Positions 47,932 through 59,400 of a stretch of 64,000 bases of DNA are shown here, one piece after another. A program made the translations under genes and the position numbers. Each line of letters begins with the position of its first letter. Within the stretch, counting starts at the first letter, position 1. The stretch covers positions 1 through 64,000 of the forward strand of contig JAJDBW010000047.1 in NCBI GenBank assembly GCA_029261155.1, in the 5' to 3' direction. The notes under the pieces were generated by a model. The model did not search any database, was not told the origin of the DNA, and worked only from the letters and a program-made list of their open reading frames with translations. Origin of the DNA: Nitrospirota bacterium. Its GTDB lineage: Bacteria > Nitrospirota > Nitrospiria > SBBL01 > JAADHI01.

Positions 47932-48789
47932 TTATCTTCCTTGTTGCTCCGACCACTTCGCGGATTGCAGGGTGTTTGATAGGAGCATGGCGATGGTCAT
48001 CGGTCCGACGCCGCCCGGCACGGGCGTGATGGCGCCCGCGCGATTTTTCACCGACTCAAAATCGACGTCGCCCGCCAGCTTGCCATCCGGAAGGCGGTTA
48101 ATGCCGACATCGATGACCGTGGCGCCGGCTTTGACCATGTTTTCCGTAATAAAACGAGGCCGCCCGATTGCCGCCACGAGGATGTCGGCCTGACTGCAGA
48201 TCTCCGCCAAATTCCGCGTTTTAGAATGACAAATTGTGACGGTGGCATGGCGATGGAGCAAGAGGCAGGCGGCGGGTTTTCCGACAATATCGCTGCGTCC
48301 CACAATTACGGCATGGGCACCCTGGATCGCAATGCCGGAGGCGCTTAACAATTCAATAATACCCAGCGGCGTGCAAGGCACGAAGCCGTCTTGATTCGCG
48401 ACCAGCTTGCCGACGTTCGTATAATGAAAGCCGTCCACATCCTTATCCGGGCTGACCGCATCAAGGATACGGCGTGTATTAATCTGTTTTGGGAGCGGGA
48501 GTTGAACCAGGATCCCATGGATTTTCGGGTCGGCATTTAAACGTCCGACCAATTCAAGGACTTGCGACTCGGATGCGTCTTCCGGCAAAGTGTATTCTTC
48601 GGAATAAATCCCGACTTCTTCGCACATCCGCCGCTTGTTCCGCACATAAATTTTCGAAGCAGGGTTTTCCCCGACTAAAACAGCGGCAAGGCCGGGTGGC
48701 CGGGTCGATCGCTCGGCTTCGATCTCTTTTTTAATGCGGTCACGCACCGCTTGTGCGATGCGTTTTCCATCAATCTGAATTGCGGTCAC
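47932..48789 (-). CDS. folD: Bifunctional methylenetetrahydrofolate dehydrogenase/cyclohydrolase
   Basis: VGENPASKIYVRNKRRMCEEVGI...QLPLPKQINTRRILDAVSPDKDVDGFH; GTG start 48789 after aggagg. Confidence 0.95.
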   Translation of the reverse strand: MTAIQIDGKRIAQAVRDRIKKEIEAERSTRPPGLAAVLVGENPASKIYVRNKRRMCEEVGIYSEEYTLPEDASESQVLELVGRLNADPKIHGILVQLPLPKQINTRRILDAVSPDKDVDGFHYTNVGKLVANQDGFVPCTPLGIIELLSASGIAIQGAHAVIVGRSDIVGKPAACLLLHRHATVTICHSKTRNLAEICSQADILVAAIGRPRFITENMVKAGATVIDVGINRLPDGKLAGDVDFESVKNRAGAITPVPGGVGPMTIAMLLSNTLQSAKWSEQQGR

Positions 48790-49495
48790 GCTTAACCTCC
48801 TGGCAATGTAGGGTTCGTGTCTCCGTGATGATTTGGGAGACCGGTCGGTCTGTGGATTCGATAGGCAATCGATCCACGATTTGAAGATCAAAGGCAAGGC
48901 CGATGACCGGGGCCTCAACGGATTTGAGCGCGCGGTCGTAATAGCCGAAGCCGTAACCCAGGCGGTTTCCCTGGAGATCGAAGCCCACGCCGGGGATAAG
49001 CCATAGATCGATTGCGCTGCTGGGTATTCTTTCTTGGACACTGGCTTGGGCTTGCCGGATACCGAAGGGGCCGATTTCTAGGATGTTCGGATCAAAGCGG
49101 GGCAATGCGGAAAAATAGAGGGTCTTGTTCATAGGCTTAAGCACCGGCGTTACCACACGCTTTTTTAATCGAAAGGCTTCTTGGATTAAGAAATCCGTTC
49201 CGACTTCGCTTTCATGCGCGAGATAAATGTGGACCGATTGGGCAGATTGAAATGGATCGCTTCGCACGATTCGTTTGGCGATCTCAATGCTTTTTTCGCG
49301 GTGTGCCAAATCGGAGACGCTTTTTCTTAAAAGCAGCAATTCCCTGCGCATGACAGTCTTCGATGCGGTATAATCCAATCGGGAATCCTTATGCGTGGCC
49401 CAAGGTAGCAGTCCCCCGAATCGCTTGTCAAGAAAGCCCAGGACTTCGCTTATTTGAGGGGCTTGTATCGTTTGTCCGCTTTGGATACAATTCAT
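48770..49495 (-). CDS. 5-formyltetrahydrofolate cyclo-ligase; start probably internal (49351)
   Basis: MRRELLLLRKSVSDL...IPSSAIDLWLIPGVGFDLQGNRLGYGFGYYDRAL. Confidence 0.85.
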   Translation of the reverse strand: MNCIQSGQTIQAPQISEVLGFLDKRFGGLLPWATHKDSRLDYTASKTVMRRELLLLRKSVSDLAHREKSIEIAKRIVRSDPFQSAQSVHIYLAHESEVGTDFLIQEAFRLKKRVVTPVLKPMNKTLYFSALPRFDPNILEIGPFGIRQAQASVQERIPSSAIDLWLIPGVGFDLQGNRLGYGFGYYDRALKSVEAPVIGLAFDLQIVDRLPIESTDRPVSQIITETRTLHCQEVKRDRNSD

Positions 49496-49733
49496 TTTGA
49501 CCTAGGTTATCTTACCCGATTTTGTTGAAACAAGAAATACATGATCAAAACAACACTCCATATTAAAGCGATACTGGCGAAGCCGATCGCCTTAAATCCG
49601 ATGTTTTGGTCCCCAAAGGCTAGCGCAGGCGCCTGAATTTAAAAAAGGAGACTCCCTAGTGTGGTTCGTTTTCATTTTCCCTGCTATATTTCCTGAATCC
49701 TTATCGTTCCCCTCGTTCGCGGGTTTAGGCTAA

Positions 49734-51830
49734 ATGGACACATTCCCTTACATGCTTCTCCCCACCTCAATCAGTATTGCACTTTGCATCGGCTTGGCCG
49801 CATTTATCGGATCGCGAGGTTTTCGACCGGCTGGAAACCTCGGCTTTACCCTCGCCATGTTGGGTTTGGCTTTAAAAGAGGCCGGAGTGCTTATGATGGG
49901 CGCCGCCCTTAGCCCGTCTCGTCTGCTTTTTTGGGGACAAGTTTTTTTGTTTGGCCAGGCCATTATGGGGGCCGGATGGTTACTTTTTTCGATGACCTTT
50001 GCCCGAGTTAATGCTTCGGAGCTTCTCAAAAAAGGATGGCCGCTCCTCACCGGATATACCATCGTATTGCTCGGCCTATTATGGTTTCCGCTCTTCTCGG
50101 GTCGCCCCGCCGGCCTGAGCGATTCTCCCCTGGTTTTCGTGAGTCGGCTCGGATATGTCTTCGATTTATTTTACTTACTTGCCATGGTTTTTTGTTTGAT
50201 GAATTTGGAGCAGACGTATCGCGCCGCTTCGGGTTCGCCCCGATTTCAAATTAAGTATATGGTCTTGGGTGTTGGGTCGGTCATGGCCTTAGAGGTCTAT
50301 CGAGCCGGTCAAGTTTTGCTCTTCTCCTCTATTGATCTCAATATTGCTCCTTATTATTCATCCGCGCTTATCTTGGCCTATGGCGTTATTTTATTTGCGA
50401 TTGTTCGACACCGCCTCTTAAACGTGGATGTTTTTGTCTCCCGCTACGTGGTTTATAAATCTGTCACCCTGCTGGCAGTGGGCTGTTATCTGGCTGTTGT
50501 GGGACTCATGGTGATTGGCGTCCAGCGCTTCGGGGGCGCGAGCTATGTCCATCTAATTCCGATTTTTGTATTTGCCGCGCTCTTAGGGATGGTAATCCTG
50601 CTCCTCTCCGAAGGTTTACGCCGACAGATGCAAACCTTTATCAATGTCCACTTTTATCGCAATAAATACGATTACCGCATCAAGTGGCAAGAGTTTACGA
50701 GTGCGGTCGGCAATCAACTCAACTTACCGGAATTGCTGCCTTCCTTAGTGTCTTGGTTGTCGGAGACGATCGGAACGAACGACGCGGCCATTTGGCTGCT
50801 TGACCGTGACCGTGATCGGTATTATCTCGCCAGCCGACGGAGTTTTTCCTCGGCACCCTCCATCTGGTCGGGGGAGGGGGCCTTGGTCCAGGCCATTCGG
50901 GACCGTGCAAATCCTTTGGTTTTAAGTTCAAAAGATGATCTCTTCGAGTCGATTCGCGCGGAAGCTTCCGATTTTTTCGAATCGAATCAAGACACAGCCT
51001 GGATTCCCATGTTGTCGAACGAGGAGATGGTGGGGATTATTGGTCTCGGAAAAAAAATCACCAAGGACCGTTACGATTATCACGATTTAGAACTCCTGAT
51101 GACCATTTCCGATCAGGCAGCCGGCCAGATCGACCGGGTGCGCCTCATCGAAGAACTGGGGGTGGTTCGAGAGCTCAAGGCGATACATACCTTGTCTTCC
51201 TTTTTCCTGCACGACTTAAAAAATTACACCTCCACTTTGTCGCTTTTGGCTCAGAATGTCAGAAAGCACGGTGAAAACCCCGATTTTCAAAAAGATGCCT
51301 TTCGAACCATCGAAGCCACGGTCGAAAAGATGAATCAATTGATTCGACACATTACGGTCGTGGCGAAAGGGCTTGTCTTGAACCGGACGATGGTGGACAT
51401 TAACCAGCTGATCGAGGAAACCCTTTCGGGTCTCAATGGCGCGCTGGGCTTGAAAGGGCGGGTCTATTCGCTCCTTTCCGACCTGCCGCTCCTCTTGGCG
51501 GATTCGGAGCAGCTGGCCAACGTATTGCGTAACTTAATCATCAATGCCTGCAATGCGGTCGATGAACAAGGTCATGTCGATATTGAAACGCGAGCTGACG
51601 ATGAGCAGATCTACATTATTATACGGGATAACGGCAGCGGGATGACGGAAGAGTTCATCGCGACCAAGCTGTTTAAGCCCCTCCGCACGACCAAAGCGGC
51701 CGGTTGGGGAATCGGCCTGTTTCAATGCCAGCAAATCGTCAAGGGGCACGGCGGACGGATTGGCGTTGAAAGTGAAGAAGGAGAAGGCAGCACTTTTACT
51801 GTCGCTTTGCCCTTGGTGAGTAAAACCTAA
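49734..51830 (+). CDS. Membrane GAF histidine kinase, PrsK-like
   Basis: Multi-TM N-terminus, GAF, FFLHDLKNYTSTLSLLAQN H-box, GSGMTEEFIATKLFKPLRTTKAAGWGIGLFQCQQIV. Confidence 0.8.
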   Translation: MDTFPYMLLPTSISIALCIGLAAFIGSRGFRPAGNLGFTLAMLGLALKEAGVLMMGAALSPSRLLFWGQVFLFGQAIMGAGWLLFSMTFARVNASELLKKGWPLLTGYTIVLLGLLWFPLFSGRPAGLSDSPLVFVSRLGYVFDLFYLLAMVFCLMNLEQTYRAASGSPRFQIKYMVLGVGSVMALEVYRAGQVLLFSSIDLNIAPYYSSALILAYGVILFAIVRHRLLNVDVFVSRYVVYKSVTLLAVGCYLAVVGLMVIGVQRFGGASYVHLIPIFVFAALLGMVILLLSEGLRRQMQTFINVHFYRNKYDYRIKWQEFTSAVGNQLNLPELLPSLVSWLSETIGTNDAAIWLLDRDRDRYYLASRRSFSSAPSIWSGEGALVQAIRDRANPLVLSSKDDLFESIRAEASDFFESNQDTAWIPMLSNEEMVGIIGLGKKITKDRYDYHDLELLMTISDQAAGQIDRVRLIEELGVVRELKAIHTLSSFFLHDLKNYTSTLSLLAQNVRKHGENPDFQKDAFRTIEATVEKMNQLIRHITVVAKGLVLNRTMVDINQLIEETLSGLNGALGLKGRVYSLLSDLPLLLADSEQLANVLRNLIINACNAVDEQGHVDIETRADDEQIYIIIRDNGSGMTEEFIATKLFKPLRTTKAAGWGIGLFQCQQIVKGHGGRIGVESEEGEGSTFTVALPLVSKT

Positions 51831-51901
51831 AGCGATGTGCAAGATAAGTCGATTGAATCCAGGGGCTTGCCTAAGGAGCGCCGAGGGTTGCGTTCTAAAA
51901 G

Positions 51902-52435
51902 CTACATCTTTTTTATAGAGATTAATTGGTTTTCTTTGAAATAGATCGTCATTCTTTTACTGTAGTAGAACCACTTTTCTTTATCAGAAAGCGAACCCAC
52001 AACAGGCCGGACCTCTTCGGGTTTTCCTAGGCTGGCCTCAACTTGCGCTTTCGTCATGCCGACGAAAATGCGACTTTTTTCAATCGCCGTTTTGGTTTTC
52101 TCATCCAACTCTGGGTGTTTGTCGAGATAGGCACTTCGCCTACGAATCTCAAGTTTTACAAACACGGTGTCGTAGAGTGATCTGCGTTTGCGTTTGGAGA
52201 GCGAGTGTCCGGTGATATGGACCACATAGTCCATGTCACTGATTTTCTGCATATGGCTGAGTCCTTCATCCCCAGCGATGATGAGCAGAATTTCGAGCAA
52301 CTCGGCATCGCTGGCCACCTGTCCATGCTCGAAAAGGGTTTCTATCCGCGCCTTTGCATCCTTGTTGAAGGCATAGACCCAGGTCTGCGATAGAAAATGG
52401 AAAAGAACTAAAATGAGAAGAAGGCGGGTTTTCAT
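51902..52435 (-). CDS. Secreted protein with BamE/SmpA-like C-terminal motif
   Basis: Signal peptide; IFVGMTKAQVEASLGKPEEVRPVVG...KWFYYSKRMTIYF. Confidence 0.6.
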   Translation of the reverse strand: MKTRLLLILVLFHFLSQTWVYAFNKDAKARIETLFEHGQVASDAELLEILLIIAGDEGLSHMQKISDMDYVVHITGHSLSKRKRRSLYDTVFVKLEIRRRSAYLDKHPELDEKTKTAIEKSRIFVGMTKAQVEASLGKPEEVRPVVGSLSDKEKWFYYSKRMTIYFKENQLISIKKM

Positions 52436-52879
52436 CTTATGGCGAATTCAATCATGTCTTGAGACGATGTGAAAATATCGCCCGAAACAACAAGATAATA
52501 GTAGCACAAGCGGTGTTGAATTTACAGAAGTGAATCGTTCGTTCTGACGGTCGGTGATTGAAACGGGGTAAAGACGCAAATTATCGAGCGAAGGTGGATG
52601 AGGGCTTAGATCGGGTTGTGACGCTTTAGTGGCTTGGATTAAAACCGAAACGCTTAAGGTTGGCGTCGTTTGAGGAAGGGGCATAGCCAAAACAAAGTCT
52701 AAATCTTCGCGGTTTTGATTCAGAACGTTCCACCCCGATATCGGCTTTCGATGCGTGGCCCTGAAAGATCGAAGGAATCGATTGAATGGCGTTTAGCCCA
52801 TTTCCCTGATCGGCCGCGTATTGGATAGAAATACCGATTAACATTGTTTTAGATAAACCCCCTCGGTGCATTGCAGGCA

Positions 52880-53143
52880 TTATTTCGCGACCGTTTTGGT
52901 TTCTTCTGTATGGAAGAGCGGTCGAACCAATACCGGTTCACCTGTAAAGCGACCCTTAACGCTTTCGTAATCGGTTGGAATCGGAATACCCTGTTTCATA
53001 AACTTGAGCCAATCTTCGGTGATTTCTCTAAAGGTGCCGGTAATCGGTGCTCTAAAGATTCGTGCGGCGCCAAAAAGCAAAACGTTGAGAAAAACAAAAG
53101 CGAGTGGGATCGCCAATCCATAAGTAAATGTGAGATTAATCAT
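52880..53143 (-). CDS. Small membrane protein
   Basis: MINLTFTYGLAIPLAFVFLNVLLFGAARIF...; ATG after caggagg; consensus sigma-54 promoter upstream. Confidence 0.7.
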   Translation of the reverse strand: MINLTFTYGLAIPLAFVFLNVLLFGAARIFRAPITGTFREITEDWLKFMKQGIPIPTDYESVKGRFTGEPVLVRPLFHTEETKTVAK

Positions 53144-53183
53144 TGTAGCCTCCTGGGTTAATTGTTTATTGCTTAGCCTATAT

Positions 53184-53199
53184 AGCAATCACTGTGCCA
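53184..53199 (-). promoter_or_regulatory. Sigma-54 promoter TGGCACAGTGATTGCT
   Basis: Minus strand, exact TGGCAC-N5-TTGCW, ~40 nt upstream of the 53143 start. Confidence 0.85.
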
Positions 53200-53246
53200 A
53201 AATAAATATACATATAATTCAACAGCTTATGCTAGATTATTCTACG

Positions 53247-53277
53247 TGGAAGATGTTCCATGTTTCACAAGGAAACA
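53247..53277. promoter_or_regulatory. Two adjacent dyads TGGAA-gatg-TTCCA and TGTTTC-acaag-GAAACA, candidate activator sites
   Basis: Perfect inverted repeats 50-80 bp upstream of the sigma-54 promoter. Confidence 0.5.
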
Positions 53278-53524
53278 TAATTTCGTTGATAAATGGAACG
53301 TTTTCGGTTTTGGATAGGTGCTTTGAAAGAAAGGGTCAAGACGAATAAAGAGACAAATGGTTATGATGCATTTGTATGCATGCCTCTTTTTAATAAGGTC
53401 GTTAGTCAGTCCTTTTCAGCCATGCATCTAAATGGGAAAGGGCTCAGAATATTCCCGAGCACGCATATTGTCCTTTCCGTCTAATACCGGAGGTTTCCTC
53501 TGGTGTTCGCTAAGCCTTCCTAAA

Positions 53525-53538
53525 TTGATGTAAATCAA
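53525..53538. promoter_or_regulatory. FNR-type box TTGATGTAAATCAA
   Basis: Exact TTGAT-N4-ATCAA, upstream of the 53624 activator gene. Confidence 0.7.
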
Positions 53539-53623
53539 CTAAAGCCTTAACTTCCATCATTGCCGATACGAAATAGATCCTGTAAAGTTTCGTTAACTTC
53601 TTGTTAAACGATGGAAAATTGAT

Positions 53624-54988
53624 ATGGCATTCCGACCGGATTACACAGCCGATCCTTTTTATCTCTCCATCCTCAACAGCATCACCGATACCATGATCGT
53701 CATAAAAAAAGATTTTACCGTGGATTATGCGAATCAATCGGTTCAATGCGATTCTGTAGACGAGGCCGTAGGCCAAAAGTGCTATGCCCTTTTACATGGG
53801 CGGACGACGCCATGTGAGGACTGTCCTTGCACTGATGTATTTAAAACGGGCAAACAGTCCCGATCCATTCGGCGGAGTGGGCATCAAGGTGAAGCCCTTC
53901 AAAAAGAACTTCGGGTTTACCCGATTTTAGATGTGGACGGTCAGGTGGCGCGCGCCATCGAAATTGTGCAAGACCTGCCTTTTTATACCGATTCCTCGCC
54001 TGTTGCCTTGCCCGCTTCACCCGGCGAAAAAACCGCTTTTTTCGGAATGATCGGACAGAGCAAAAAGATGCGGGCTTTGTTTCACATGACCTGCCTCGTT
54101 GCGCCGAGCAACGCTACCGTTTTGATTTGCGGGGAAAGCGGCACAGGAAAAGAACGGGTTGCGCAGGCCATTCATCAACTGAGCCCTCGACGCCAAGGTC
54201 CTTTCGTCGCGATCGATTGTGGTGCCTTGCCCGAGACCTTGTTGGAGAGCGAGCTCTTCGGTCATGTTAAAGGCGCCTTTACCGGCGCTTTTCAAAATAA
54301 GAAAGGACTTTTTGAAGAAGCCAAAGGGGGCACTCTGTTTCTGGACGAGATTGGCGACACGAGCTTGGTATTTCAATCGAAACTTCTACGGGCCCTGCAG
54401 GAAGGTGAAACACGTCCCGTCGGAGGAAACCGAAGTGTAAAGATCGATGTCAGGTTGATCGCCGCGACGAACCGGTCCTTAAAAGAAGCCATTGCCAAAA
54501 AAACCTTCCGGGAAGACCTCTACTATCGATTGGCCGTCATGCCAATTTTAATTCCTCCCTTACGCGGACGCCTAGACGATATTAGGCTTTTATGCGATTA
54601 CTTCATCAAGAAATATACCCAGCAAAATGGGAAGGGGCCCATGACATTGTCGAAAGAGGCTTTCGAAGTCCTGCTCCGCATGCCTTGGAAGGGAAATGTT
54701 AGGGAATTGGAGAACATTATCGAGCGCGGGGTCCTCGTATCCCAGCAATCCGAAATCTTACTTGAATCCCTCCTTATCGATGAAGAGGTGACTTCATTCG
54801 CCCCACCCATTTTCGGTTCTCTTTTAAGCGGAACAAAGGAGGTCCGTACCCGTGTCGAAAGAGAGCGTATCATTGATTCTCTAGAACAACATAATGGGAA
54901 TAAGTCACGAGCCGCACGTGCCCTCGGTATCTCACGTGCAAGTTTATATAACAAGTTAAAGCAATATCAGATCTCAAGCGCGGCCTAA
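53624..54988 (+). CDS. PAS-domain sigma-54 dependent transcriptional activator
   Basis: [44 protein letters not shown]-terminal Fis HTH; CEDCPC in PAS region. Confidence 0.95.
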   Translation: MAFRPDYTADPFYLSILNSITDTMIVIKKDFTVDYANQSVQCDSVDEAVGQKCYALLHGRTTPCEDCPCTDVFKTGKQSRSIRRSGHQGEALQKELRVYPILDVDGQVARAIEIVQDLPFYTDSSPVALPASPGEKTAFFGMIGQSKKMRALFHMTCLVAPSNATVLICGESGTGKERVAQAIHQLSPRRQGPFVAIDCGALPETLLESELFGHVKGAFTGAFQNKKGLFEEAKGGTLFLDEIGDTSLVFQSKLLRALQEGETRPVGGNRSVKIDVRLIAATNRSLKEAIAKKTFREDLYYRLAVMPILIPPLRGRLDDIRLLCDYFIKKYTQQNGKGPMTLSKEAFEVLLRMPWKGNVRELENIIERGVLVSQQSEILLESLLIDEEVTSFAPPIFGSLLSGTKEVRTRVERERIIDSLEQHNGNKSRAARALGISRASLYNKLKQYQISSAA

Positions 54989-55345
54989 TTCACATTTAAG
55001 CGATTTCCCATCTCGTGCTAGGATCAATACGCGACCTCCCTATCCAGTCATTCTCTCTGTTTAGCATCTTATGATTTACATTCGAGGGAGCTCCCTTGCG
55101 CGTATTCATCCTTCTGTTTTGTCGTTCTTTCTTAAAAGTATATTGACATTATTAGAAGGCATACTATTAAATGAATGGGGTTGAACAGTCGGTATTTTTT
55201 ATTCTATTTTTCCCTATAAGATGGGGACACCGGATAACCCATGATTGTCGGGCGAATCGATAAAGACGAGGGAGACGGCGATTGAAGACTTTAAGCCCAT
55301 GCGAAAGTTGAGAATAGAACGAGCGGAAAGCACTTTAAGGTTGAG

Positions 55346-56062
55346 ATGAAAACATTAAATGCACTCCCGATTATCGATTGCCGCCAGTGTCAGGCGCGTG
55401 CGCAATCGTCCTTCTGCGGTTTGCTAAAGGACGACGAAATTAATCTTTTTATGCAGTTAAAAAAAGACCATTTATATCAGAAAAATCAGGCCTTGTTTTA
55501 TGAGGGCCACAGTTGCGACACGATCTACCTCCTTTGCAACGGCAGTGTGAAATTGGTGCAATCTTCCGACGCAGGCCACCAACAGATCGATGAAGTGGTG
55601 TCTCCAGGCGGATGGGTCGACAAAGGCGCAGCATTCTCCAGCGGCCGTCATTCCGTGACCGCCCAAGCCTTGGAAAATTCGGTGGTCAGCCTCTTGTCGG
55701 TCGCCCAAATTTTGCCAAATTTAAAATCGCTCCCGAGCTTGTCGCTGACCTTGATCACCGCTTTGAGCAAGGAAGTGGATAAGGGGAGGGAGCGCCTTCG
55801 CCTACTCCGAACCAAAAGCGCCAAGGCGCGTTTGGCCAGCGTTCTCCTGGGGCTTTGCCGAACGCATGGTGTGAAGCAGGACCATGGCATTTCGATAAAA
55901 CTCGCCCTAAAACGGGAAGAGTTGGCCGAGATGGTTTGCGTGACTCAAGAAACAGTCGTTCGTCTTTTGACTTCGCTTAAAAAAGAAGGGCTCATACAAT
56001 TGTCTGGTAAAGAGATTACAATTCTTCAAGAACAAGGCCTCTCCCGCATCCTCAATCACTAA
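55346..56062 (+). CDS. Crp/Fnr family regulator with Cys-rich N-terminus
   Basis: DCRQCQARAQSSFCGLL; cNMP-like domain; HTH LKREELAEMVCVTQETVVRLLTSLKKEGLI. Confidence 0.9.
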   Translation: MKTLNALPIIDCRQCQARAQSSFCGLLKDDEINLFMQLKKDHLYQKNQALFYEGHSCDTIYLLCNGSVKLVQSSDAGHQQIDEVVSPGGWVDKGAAFSSGRHSVTAQALENSVVSLLSVAQILPNLKSLPSLSLTLITALSKEVDKGRERLRLLRTKSAKARLASVLLGLCRTHGVKQDHGISIKLALKREELAEMVCVTQETVVRLLTSLKKEGLIQLSGKEITILQEQGLSRILNH

Positions 56063-56340
56063 AGCCTTCAGCGCCGCGATTTCCGCAATTTTAAGAACCG
56101 GTCCCTTTCGACACAAGTAAGCTGATTCGCGTTTTCTCTTTTTTTAAAAAAGCGTTTAAAGTGAACTATGCGCTGAGTCCTTCAGTCTTTATATCAAAAC
56201 CTCCCTGTATAAGATTGTCCAAAAAAGCGTCTATTTGTTTAGACATTTAGACACTTTATCTTTGGTCAATCGGATCCTTTATTATTCGGTGCGATATACA
56301 AGCAATGAATTTTGTTGTTGTTTTTTGCTTATCTGGTGTT

Positions 56341-56356
56341 AGGCATACCCTTTGCT
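56341..56356 (+). promoter_or_regulatory. Candidate sigma-54 promoter AGGCATACCCTTTGCT
   Basis: GG/GC dinucleotides at correct spacing; two mismatches to TGGCAC-N5-TTGCW; 126 nt upstream of the MCO start. Confidence 0.4.
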
Positions 56357-56481
56357 ATTTATCTACGCAACATTGTTTTGACGAAAAGTGACTCAAGCGA
56401 TTGAAAGACCAGACTGTGGAACCTTAATGGAATAACACCCGGAGTCAACCGAAACACATAAAGAAGAGAAAAGGAGATGTA

Positions 56482-59400
56482 ATGGAGAAAACAGGGAAAA
56501 CCAAGTTGAGGGTGCTTGCCGTATTCTTGCTGATCTTCTCGTCACAAGGCGGGGTCTATGCCGGCGGTGATCATCATTCTAGCCATGACACTTTAGAAAC
56601 GGAGCGAGGACATACTGTTGAGAATGTGGATGCCCAGAAGCTGGCCTCGGCGGACTGGAAAGCGAAACTTCGGGAACAGATTAAGCGGGAAGAGCGTCAT
56701 GAAGGCGATGAAGGCCGCACCGCCCTAGTGGATAAGGCCATGAATTCTTTGATGGGCGAGATCAAGGGGCACCAGGCGAAATCGGGAAGCTCCGGACCCT
56801 TCAGCGATTTAAGTGCCATGCAGCAGATGGATCGAAGCTGGTTTCTTGGGCCGACAGGTGCGGCGGAGACGGTAACGGCCGGTGGAAGATGCCCAAGCAA
56901 TGCACCCGTAAAAGAATTGGATGTCTCTGCAATCAACATCGAAATCACGCTGAACCAATGGCTCGATTTTCACCCGGGCTACATGTATGTCTTAACGGAA
57001 AACCTCGAGGCGGTTCGTGAAGAGGAACGATTGAACCGGGAGGCAAGAAAAAAACCGGGATACGATCCGGGTGCGGTGAGCTTGGGACATCAAACCGACT
57101 TGATCACGCCTTTGATCATTCGGGGTAACCAAGGCGACTGCATGATTATTACCCTCCACAATCAACTTGAGGGTGAAGATGCCAGCATGCACATTCATGG
57201 TTCCCAAATGGTGGTTCAGAAGACCGGACAACCCGCGACCTCGGTGAATCCCGACTCCACCGTTCCCGAAGGCGAGAGCCGGGTCTTCGAGTGGTATATT
57301 CAAGCGGATGCCCAAGAAGGCGGGCTGTCCTTCCACAGTCATGTCGGCCGCGAACCCGGCAGCCTTGGTCTCATCGGGTCTTTCATTGTCGAGCCGATGG
57401 GTTCACGCTATTTAAATCCAATCACGGGCAAAGAGGCCAAGAGCGGCTGGCAGATGATGATCGCCTACGACGATGACCTTGACCCCATATCAAAAGACTT
57501 CCGTGAGTTTGTGCTGGTCTACCATGAGGTCGGCGATGAATCCTTCCGGCCTTTAAATCGAGACGGCGAAATGATCCCGCAGCGCGACCCGAATACCGAT
57601 GCCTATCGGCCTTCGGCGCGGGCAATGAATTTTCGGAGCGAGCCTTTTGGTATTAACAATTTAGCCGTCCAAGAAAAATATTTCCATTTCGAAGACGAGT
57701 CGATGGCCTACAGCGCCTATACTTTTGGAGATGTGCCGACGACGATTCCGCGGTCTTACATGGGCGACCCCGCGAAATACCGCCTCGTGCACGGCGGCGG
57801 CGAGGTCTTTCACTCTCACCATCCCCATGGTGGATCGATCCGCTGGTTGCGTCAGCCCAAGGCGGACGGCAAGAGCGAGGAGTTGTTGACGGCGGCTTGG
57901 GACAACCCGGTGAAATTTCCGGTGATTCGAACCGTTTCGGATCGCGTCGATGTCGAAGTCATCGGGCCTTCTGAGGTCCTCGATTTACAGACCGAATGCG
58001 GTTCCGGCCTATGCCAGCAATTGGCAGGGGATTTTCTTTTTCACTGCCATGTCGCACATCATTATGTTGCCGGAATGTGGGGCTACTGGCGGGTTTACAA
58101 CACCCTTCAATCGGGCAACTATCCCTTTACCAGTACCGATGCCATGGTCCCTTTGCAGGAGCTTCCGGATCGAAAAGGGCGAATGAAACCGGCCGTGACC
58201 TCGGACAAGCTCGTCGGCAAGACCATGGACTGGTTTGACAAGAAGTGGAACATTACCAAGAAAAAAACCGATTGGTCGAAACCTATCCCCGATGTCTCGG
58301 TCAAGGATTGGGTAACCATGATGGTGCCGCCCGCCGGTGAGCCGGGTCATACTTCCGACGAAAAGGGGCAGATCCTTGCCTACGACGCAAGTGTTTGGGA
58401 TTGGACCTGGGACGGCCTGAAGGCCATGGGTGAAAAAGAGGCGACAGGTAAATTCAACAATCCGAAATACAAATCGCCCATGCCCGGCAAGCGGCCACCC
58501 ATCCTTTTCGATGCGAAGACGGGCAAGATTGCCTGGCCGCACTTTAAGCCGCATTTTGGCAAGCGGGTCCCTTTTGCCCGGCATCACGGCCCAGCCCCTT
58601 GGCTGGAGCCCATCCACATGGACAAGAATAATGGTTCGCTTTCGACTGATCCGGGGAGTGTCGGCGCACCAGGCGAGGAGACGACCCAACCGGCGCGACC
58701 CGGCGAGCAAGGTCGTTGGTCACTCTGTCCCGAAGGTGCGGGCCGGAAGCAGTACACCATCCACTTTATCCAAACCCCGATTACGATGAACGATGCCATC
58801 GGGGGCGATAAACGGGTGGTCGATCCGGACGGCACGATCTTCGTGCTGCAAGAAGAGGTGGCGAAAGTCCGGGCCAATCCTGATTTGGCGCGGCCCTTGG
58901 TCTACCGGGCCAATATCTACGACTGCATCGATGTCATCTTAAAGAGCGAGTGGGTCGATAATAATCCGACCAACTTCCAGATGTCGAAGATCAACATCCA
59001 CCCGCACTTCATCCAATTCGATAACCAGGCCTCGGACGGGGTCATCAGCGGCTTTTCCTACGAACAGTCGATGCGGCCTTTTACGATGCTGAGCAAGGAT
59101 GAAAAACGGGGCTTGCCCGCACCGATGAATGCGCTTCAGGTGGCGGATTCGGCACCCGGCGCGATTCAAATCAAGCTGAAGATGGGCAAGGGCACCGTGC
59201 CCTTCCATGAGAATACCGACATCATGCTCGGCATGCACGAGGTAGAAACCTCCGAGGTGCGCTGGATTCGGAAGATCGAACGCGATGCCGCAACCGGGGT
59301 CGATACCCTGACCTTTAGCGAGCCCCTCAAGAACGCCCATAAAAAAGACGAGATCATCTCGACGGAATTCGTCCGTTACCGCCTATGGGCGGATGCCGAT

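Noticed and set aside
49496-49733. Possible 6S RNA near the 5-formyl-THF cyclo-ligase gene
   Set aside because: Position is suggestive but I could not identify a closing stem or the conserved central bubble by eye
52448-52880. Small minus-strand ORFs (80 and 84 aa)
   Set aside because: No clear RBS, family motif or consistent frame; may be a gene remnant but not supportable
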